Origin: Trichuris trichiura
Lineage: Eukaryota; Nematoda; Enoplea; Trichinellida; Trichuridae
Assembly (NCBI GenBank): GCA_037903355.1
Contig: JBAJFE010000004.1
Location: 4,014,001 to 4,078,000 of the forward strand
Reading direction: 5' to 3'
Length of the DNA stretch: 64,000 nt
Under the pieces are notes generated by a model. The model made no database searches. It worked only from the letters and a program-made list of their open reading frames with translations, and had not been told where the DNA came from. Below, piece after piece: positions 57,443 to 64,000 of this stretch; the stretch's first letter is position 1; the number at the start of each line of letters is the position of its first letter. A program made the translations under genes and the position numbers.

Positions 57443-57901
57443 TATCGCTGCACAAACAGACGCGAGTGAACGACAAGACCAGCCGCTGCTACAATGACAA
57501 TGTGACAAACAGAGCACCTATTCCTAAGAAGCAGTTTAAAGTAAGTCAAAGGCTTTAAACTATCTTGATCAAAACATTTTAAACTACGCATGGCAATCTT
57601 CAAAGTATTAAGAAATACAACGCCTTTATTGTATTTAATAAAGGCGGTATGCGTCTATATACGTTTCCCAAAGAACTTATTAAGCTCTAAGTAGCATTGC
57701 TTTTGGGTTGTTAAAGTTATTCGAACTTCTAGGTACAATTTCCCGTAATGTTCGGTAGGAAGCTACTCTGCATAGCTTCGTTAATAAAATGCAAATATTT
57801 TAAATGTTCTCCGCCTATTTTCATAGCCATTTTGAATTTGCCAAGACCTATTGGCCCAAAACCAATTGAACAAGAAAAAACAATGCCTATCCTACCTACG
57901 T
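57443..57901. other. Intergenic region between the MSP-domain gene and COQ8
   Basis: About 460 bp containing the 3' flank of COQ8 and the 5' flank of the MSP gene. 'tttattgtatttaataaag' near 57620 is a local palindrome. Nothing else is recognised. Confidence 0.4.
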
Positions 57902-58403
57902 TTATTGGTCTTTTTCGTTAAAGGAAAGCCTGCGAACCGCCTTAACTTGATCGAACAATTCAAAGCAGTTCACTTTGGCTTTCAATTGAGCGCAAAGGAG
58001 AAAAGCTCCCGCCATTTTGCGATGCAATGAATAGATCTCGTCGGGCGGAGGTCGAAGACGATGCTCCAGCATTACGGGTATCAATCGATTGATACGTCTT
58101 GTCGTATCCTGAGTGCTAAAGTCGAACAGCCGATTTGAACCGAACGCTTCGCCAAGTATCATGACCGCGTCCGTGTGAGCCTCCTCCATCACCTAAGCGT
58201 TTTGTTTGTGGGCAACGTTGTTTTTAAAAAGCTTCTCGTTTGTCGCCTACTTTGGATTCGTAGCCGGTTAGGAAACCGATGTCTCTTGAATATTCCAAAA
58301 TGGATTTACGATCACCCTCCGAAGCCGCGTTGATCACGTTGAAATACTGATCCACGAAACGAGACGGAAAGCTTCGAGAAGCACCAAAGTCAAGCAAAAC
58401 AAT
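57902..58403 (-). CDS. coq-8: COQ8 (ADCK3/UbiB-type atypical kinase), last two exons
   Basis: COQ8 is a mitochondrial protein-kinase-like ATPase required for coenzyme Q synthesis. Exon 58403-58251 follows 'gtttag' and reads [12 protein letters not shown], with the DFG metal-binding motif, then [20 protein letters not shown] and [11 protein letters not shown] 58-bp intron (GTAGGC...cttag) leads to exon 58192-57902: [59 protein letters not shown], and a stop. The match to COQ8 C-termini is strong and unbroken. All upstream exons (KxGQ motif, nucleotide-binding lobe) are absent between 58404 and the window end, where a copia and an hAT element lie instead. The gene may continue beyond 64000 with these elements in an intron, or be truncated. 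Confidence 0.92.
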
Positions 58404-58615
58404 CTAAACGAATAAGAACTACCATTACACCTAAATGTTAGCGCGTCAGGACTAAGTGAAAAAAATGCTGATGGCAAAGAATACTTTTCAGTCATCAGGC
58501 ACCGTACAGTTGACATTTCATGAGGCTCATGTTCAAGCGGAAAAACACGGCGCCATCGGCCCTCGTTATGCGCGGATTCTATACAGCGCGGTTTGTCCAG
58601 CGTGAAATAGTGACG
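58404..58615. other. Intron or junction sequence between COQ8 and the copia element
   Basis: No gene. 'ggcaccgtacagttgacatt' and surroundings resemble nothing else in the window. The copia frame stops abruptly at 58616. Confidence 0.4.
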
Positions 58616-61473
58616 TCATCTTTTCACAGAGACATGCGCACCGCTGGCCGGCATTATAATTGCACTAGCGTCATTGCGACTCATGTCCTTTGACAGCTTC
58701 AGTGAGTTACTCCTAGGACATGCAACAGGCTTGCAGTTGTGCATATTGAATTTCACTAAGATCCTTTCGATGTATGCTTTCTGTCCAATGACGATGGCTC
58801 TTCTGTTTCGATCACGGTGAATCTCGAGTCTGATGAAATATGACGGCTCACCGATTGTAACTTCAAATTCACTATTCAATTTCCTGACAATGTCATTCAT
58901 AACCATTGTATCTGAGCAACAAAGAAGACCGTCATCAACATACAGTGCAAGAATAATGCGCTTCTGTAACGATCCGTCAGACACATAGATACACTGATCA
59001 GCTTGCGCTTGCCTCAGGTTTAGTGTCGTCAAGAAGTCATGAAATCTATTGTTCCAGGCTCTTGCTGCCTGTTTTAGACCAGATATTGCGCGTTGCAACT
59101 TACAGACTCGTCCGGACTAATCATCGTGACACGGACGTTGATCCATGTAGATCACTTCGGCAATAGTTCCATGCAAGAACGCAGTTTTCACATCTAACTG
59201 CAGGATCTCCAAATCCTCATCCGCAGCTACAGCTAGTACTGTACGAATTGAGTTATAGCGAGCAACTGGTGCAAAAGTCTGGGAGTAATCAATTTCTGGA
59301 CATTGTTTGAATCCTTTTGCGACACGTCTGGCCTTGTATCTATCCACACTTCCTTAAGGATTTATTTTAGTTTTGAAAATCCATTTGCACTGTACTGTTT
59401 TTCTATCAGGAGGAAGACTAGTTAACACTCAGGTGTTGTTCTTTCGCAGTGCTTCAATTTCTTCATTCATGGCTTCATTCCATTTCTGTGTTTCTGGGCT
59501 TTCAAGCGCTTTTTCAACGCTTTCTGGGTCAGCACGTACAAGCATTGCTGACGGACTACTTTGTCTCTGACGAAGTTCCATCATCAAAGGCACCGAGGGC
59601 CTTTCCCTGTTTTTGCTTCCAGGTGGTCTTCCAGGCCCCCTCTTGAGATCAGACTCTTTCTCGTCCTCACTGGTGCCTTTTACCAGGGAGTCTGTTTGAT
59701 TTTCGTCCGCAGTCGAGATCCAGTTTTCTTCTTCTCCCTCTAAAAGAACTACTTTCTTTACTAAAGACTCCTTAAACTTCACGTCCGTCACTTCTTCCAC
59801 TGGATGCTTTCGAGAATCATAGATCCTATAGATCTTATTGCTCCAACCGTAACCAACAAATACCACTTTTCTCGCCTTGGCATCGAGTCTCTTTCTAGAC
59901 TGTGCTGGCAACCATACGTACGCGTCGCAGCCAAACACTCTAAGATGTCCAACTGAAGGACGTTTTCCAAACCATCGCTCGTACGGCGTAGCAGTGTTTT
60001 CTTTAAGGTTTGGTAAGCGATTCATAAGATAAGCAGCTGTATTTACAGCTTCTGCCCAAAGGCATTTCGCCAGATTTCTGGCGCACAGCATTGACCTTGC
60101 CTTTTCAACAAGAGTTCTATTCTCTCGTTCAGCCATGCCGTTACACCCAGGAGTGCACGGCGGGCTCTTCTCGTGACGTATTCCGTTCTCCCCAAGAAGG
60201 TCGCTGACGGTGTTGTTAACAAACTCTGTTCCGCAGTCTGATCGTAGACGTTTCATGGCAAGTTCTGTCTCCCGTTTGACCTCACTTATCGCAGACTTCA
60301 GGCATTTAAGGACATCATCTTTCCCCTTCATGAAGTACACCTTACGGTATCCTGACGATTCATCCTTAAAGCAGATGAAGTAATGATTACCCTCAACAGA
60401 GGGCTGGACAAACGGCCCGCAAACGTCTGTGTGCAGTATCTCGCCAGGAAGGCAATTTCGTCGTTCGATACTTTTCCGTGCGGCTTACGTGACATAGAGC
60501 CAAAAATACAGCCTTCGCAGAAAAACTTCTGCTCTCCTGTGATCTGGAGTTCATCAACAAGCCTTCGCTCATTCATCACTTTAATCTTGTCGGTGCTAAT
60601 GCGCCCAAGTCGTTGGTGCTACAGTTCCAATGAAACGCCCCCAGCGGCAACGGCCACCGCAGACAGATGAGGTTGAGAAGGTCGACGAATGAGCAACCTA
60701 TAGAAATCACCATCTTTGTATCCCACCAGGTCTGTCTTTCCATCGTTCGCTAAACTGACTCTGTCGGCTTCAATCGTAGTCTTGCACCCACGAGCAGCTG
60801 CAGCTCCAAGGCTAAACAGGCAGCTTGATCCAAATTCAGGTACGTAGAGAACGTCATTGAGGGTAGACAGAACCCACGTTTTTCCGTTGTACACTTCATC
60901 GTCAATAGTTCCGACTCCAACAGCGTAAAGAACCTTGTCATCACCCACTTGCACTCCGCAAGAGTCGATTTCTTTGAACGTGGAGAACCAATGCCGATTA
61001 CGGGTGATGTGTTTGAAGGCACCAGAATCAGCGATCCATCCGCCGTTTCTCTCTTGACGCAATACTTCGTTCGTCCGTACGACGAAACCACCACGAACTT
61101 GCCGCTCATTTTTCCGATTCAGTGCAGCCGTAACCATGGACCTTTTGTTGCGACATTCCCTCCAGATGTGACCTTTCTTTTTGCAATTCCAGCATACCAC
61201 ATGTTTGTACCTACGCGCGTTGTTTGCGTTCTTGGACCAATTGAGAGGTTTTCTTCCAACAAACGCTTCAGCAACGGCTTCTGTTTGCACAGAATGACTC
61301 AACTGATCCGACTCGCAGGCAAGCAGCTGAGACGTCAGGTCAGACAGTTTCGCAAACTTTGATGCAGACAGCCTCCACGACTGACGAAAGTAGTCGAACT
61401 CAGGCAGAAGGGATTGTATTGCTTTACCGACAATTGTAGCGTCGTCTAACTGAATGTTCAATGACTGCATTTG
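58616..61473 (-). pseudogene. Ty1/copia gag-pol, truncated at both ends
   Basis: Minus-strand order: gag with zinc knuckle CWNCKKKGHIWREC (about 61190); protease WIADSGAFKHIT (about 61040); gag-pre-integrase (LGRISTDKIKVMNERRL, FCEGCIFG) at about 60600-60500; integrase core with RLRSDCGTEFVNN and GMAERENRTLVEKARSML at about 60250-60100, and FGCDAYVWLP; GRPPGSKN-type linker; RT with YKARRVAKGFKQ, DYSQTFAPVARYNSIRTVL, LQLDVKTAFLHG and then ISGLKQAARAWN and LALYVDDGLLCC. Frame changes occur near 60600, 60340, 59370 and 59110, with some stops. RNase H, both LTRs and the gag N-terminus are missing. The 5' end stops about 75 bp before an hAT element, which may have inserted into it. Confidence 0.9.
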
Positions 61474-61559
61474 GGTCTAGTAAGTTGTCTCCCCACCGGA
61501 AGTTGAGGCGGCTACTTCAAAGCGTAATCTGCGACTCTACAACGTAATACAGGGATGGG

Positions 61560-62166
61560 GAACGTCCGGTTCGCGAGACCATTTTCCGCCCACGCGTTGG
61601 GGCAACCGCGCATGGATGCGAGATTCAGTGAAATGTGATTGTTGGAAGTTATTTTTCATAATGCAATGCACATATTGTATGTGAATCCTAGTAAGAAGAT
61701 AAATGTTGCGTAACAAGCAGGGAGCGTCAGGCTGGCTCGGAAGACTGCGTTGCTGACAGCTCTCTGTCAGCGAACCGACATTGTTAGTCCTGGATGACAA
61801 GCAGTAAGCGCCACTATAGTGTGAGTGCGCGTACAATAGCGAGGAGCATTGCTTTGTTCGAGATGACGACTGTCCAGCTTGCTAGAGCACTTCTGCTTTC
61901 TTTCGCGCTCAGCAGTCGCTGGCATCGTTCTCGCCTTCTCTTGCTATCGTTCTCATCGGTTTCTGTCCGCCGTCTGTCCTTTATGTCTTCGAAGTACAAA
62001 AAGGTTATTTCCTTTTCTGTAGTTGTGATTATGTTCTTGACAACTGGGTTGCAGGATAGTCCCAAAAGTCTGCCTTTTGCTCTGAGTTGCCCATAAAGTA
62101 ATACTGAAACCTGAAGTTTCGTCGAGCTTATCGCAAGCTAGTGTTCGCGCTCACCCAACGCTACAA
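61560..62166 (+). other. 5' region of the hAT element
   Basis: About 600 bp between the terminal repeat and the transposase ATG. A short frame at 61794-62096 has no transposase motif. It presumably holds the element's promoter, but no clear TATA was found. Confidence 0.45.
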
Positions 62167-63964
62167 ATGGCCAGTTTAAAGAAAAGAAAAGTTGATACGG
62201 AGTGTCGAATTTTCAAAAAGAAATGGACGAATGACTATTTTTTCGTGGAGCTTAAGGGCAAGCCCGTTTGCCTTGTTTGTGGCGACTCAGTAGCTGTTAT
62301 GAAAAAAGCTAATCTAGAACGGCATTGTAGCACAAAACATGGAAAATTGATAGAATTAAAAGGCCAAGAGCGTCTGGATAGAATCTGGGCGCTTCAACGG
62401 AATTTGGAGTCGCAACAAGCCGCTTTCACTAGGCCACACTGCGACGCGTACAGCGTTCTTCAACCGAGTTACTTAGTGAGCGAAATGATCGCAAAAAAGT
62501 TGAAGCCTCATGCAGAGGGTGAATTTGTGAAAGAGTGCATGGTGGCAGCTGCGAAGTTACTAGCACCAGCCAGTGAAAAACTTTTCGAAAGTGTTAGCTT
62601 ATCTCGAAGAACTGTTTCAGACCGGATCACTGACTTAGCAGACGACATTGAAAAAACGTTGAAGCGTACTGCAGGTAACCTTGAATTCTTTTCCCTGGCT
62701 TGTGACGAGACTACGGACATAACAAATACCGCTCAACTGGCCATTTTCCTTCGCGGAATAACTGCAGAGTTTGAGACTCGAGAAGAACTGTTATCACTAG
62801 GATCCACGCATAGCACTACAAGGGGTGAGGATATATTTGAGAAACTCGTTTTATCAGTGGAACGATTCGGGTTAAAGTTTGAAAACTTAAGTGGTCTGAC
62901 TACGGACGGCGCTTCAGCTATGGTTGGCTTGCAAAAAGGCCTAGTTGCATTTGTTAAAAAGGAAATGAATAATCTCGGTCTTGATCCGAACGATTTGATA
63001 GTATGCCATTGTATCATACATCAACAGAGTCTCTGCGCACGGTCGCTGCGTTTCAACAATGCGATGTCAGTAGTCGTGTCGTGCGTAAACTGTATCAAGA
63101 GCAAAAGGCATAATAACCGCCTGTTTAAAGATTTTTTGAATGAACTTTCCTCCGAATATGGTGATCTCGTTTATCATTGTGAAGTTCACTGGCTGAGTTG
63201 CGGGAATATGCTAACGAGGTTTTACCAACTGCGCGATGAAGGTTAAGCAGTTCATGGAGGCCAAAACCAAACCTGTCAGAGAACTAAATGACAGAAAGTG
63301 GCTATGTGACTTGGCTTTCATGGTAGACATTGTCAAGTACGTGTCGGAAGTGAATATCAAGCTGCAGGGTCCGAACCAGCTTCTCAGCTCACTCGTATCA
63401 AACGTGAAAGCATTTGAAGCTAAATTAAGGCTGTGGAAACAGCAACTTGAAAAGGGCAACATTGTACATTTCCCTACACTCCAGGGACAGCAGCCTTCTA
63501 CGACATTAGAGTATGCCGGTGAACGTGGCAAACTACTTGAAGCGTTTCGCGAAAGATTCAACGATGTGAAAAGTAGACAGATGCAACTGAACATCTTCGC
63601 CATTTCATTCAATGTAGAACCAGTTGATGTACCCGATGAACTGCAGCAGGAGATCATTCAGTTGCAAAGCGATGATGAGCTCAAAACTAAATACAACATC
63701 TTCCCGCTGCTTGAGTTCTATAAGCGGTACATAAGCAACGATGAATTTCCCGTTTTGAGGAGACATGCTTTGAAATACGCGTCCGTGTTCGGAACAATCT
63801 ACTGCTGCGAGCAGTTCTTTTCAAAACTTACCATCGCGAAGAGCCGTCTGCGCACGAGACTCGTGGACACACATCTGGTGAACCAGCTGAGAGTAGTAAC
63901 GTCATCAGAAGGAGCTGACATCGTATGCTTCACCAGGGAAAAGCAGTTCCAAACATCCCATTAG
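62167..63964 (+). pseudogene. hAT transposase (GTF2IRD2/FAM200/ZBED-like) with one single-base frame break
   Basis: The transposase starts MASLKKRKVDTECRIF. A BED-type zinc finger follows at residues about 35-60 (VCLVCGD...NLERHCSTKH). The catalytic RNase-H-like core has FFSLACDETTDITNTAQLAI (first Asp), ENLSGLTTDGASAMVGLQKG (second Asp) and IVCHCIIHQQSLCAR, then VHWLSCGNMLTRFYQLRDE. One extra G at about 63240 ends this frame after 359 codons, and the next frame continues exactly with VKQFMEAKTKPVRELNDRKW, WLCDLAFMVDIVKYVSEVN and the C-terminal dimerisation motif YASVFGTIYCCEQFFSKLTI, to a stop at 63962. About 600 residues in all, near the family's full length. Apart from this break the coding region is open. 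Confidence 0.93.
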
Positions 63965-64000
63965 GGGCGTCTTGCAAGAACGGATAAACGAATGATGAAA

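Larger units (their letters stand above)
61550..64000 (+). mobile_element. hAT element (GTF2IRD2/ZBED-type), left part including the transposase
   Basis: It probably begins at 61550 with CAGGGATGGGGAACGTCCGG, a hAT terminal repeat of the CAGGG(G)T.GG.AAC type. The 8 bp before it (acgtaata) would be one half of the target duplication; the other half is outside the window, as is the right terminal repeat. It lies just upstream of the copia gag remnant and faces the opposite way. Confidence 0.8.

Noticed and set aside
57418..57603. Minus-strand frame overlapping the MSP gene start
   Set aside because: No family resemblance, and it is out of frame with the MSP domain; probably upstream intron or untranslated sequence.

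Overview
The window looks like a piece of nematode genome, probably from the Trichuris/Trichinella side of the phylum. That placement is an inference from four things: a major sperm protein (MSP) domain gene, introns of about 50-60 bp in unc-119 and COQ8, a Penelope-like retroelement with a GIY-YIG endonuclease, and a BEL/Pao, copia, mariner, Tigger and hAT repeat complement. Nothing looks prokaryotic: coding regions are short exons with GT-AG junctions.

Layout. 1-4.5 kb holds two recognisable minus-strand host genes: two exons of the molybdenum-cofactor gene MOCS1, and a divergent NUDT9/TRPM2-C-terminus-like Nudix gene. 4.5-10.1 kb is AT-rich with no gene I can support. 10.1-13.7 kb is a long non-coding repeat, present again in the same orientation at 37.9-41.1 kb. 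13.8-16.7 kb is a graveyard of Penelope, hAT, Gypsy and MITE fragments.

18.35-36.35 kb is the most unusual part. It is a large inverted duplication whose arms begin with a matching promoter module (CCAAT box, CACGTG box, TATA box) and continue into an exon-like, multi-copy family that I cannot name. Between the arms lie tandem ~2.9 kb minus-strand units of the same family, a 57-bp minisatellite grown from one of its exons, and a head-to-head pair of Tigger copies, one split by a Penelope-derived insertion with inverted ends.

44.7-52.4 kb is a stack of mobile elements: a dead mariner, a BEL/Pao element with two LTRs and a large internal deletion, and two head-to-tail Penelope-like copies separated and bounded by (ATT)n tracts. 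The second copy is nearly full length, with three single-base frame breaks.

53.8-58.4 kb is an ordinary minus-strand host-gene block: a complete five-exon unc-119 (222 codons plus stop, all phases consistent), an MSP-domain gene with a Ser/Thr-rich tail, and the last two exons of the mitochondrial coenzyme-Q kinase-like gene COQ8. Upstream of the COQ8 exons the sequence is replaced by a copia element (58.6-61.5 kb) and then a nearly intact hAT element (from 61.55 kb) that leaves the window. The host genes are functionally unrelated (cofactor synthesis, ADP-ribose metabolism, lipidated-protein trafficking, sperm or ER-type MSP function, ubiquinone synthesis).
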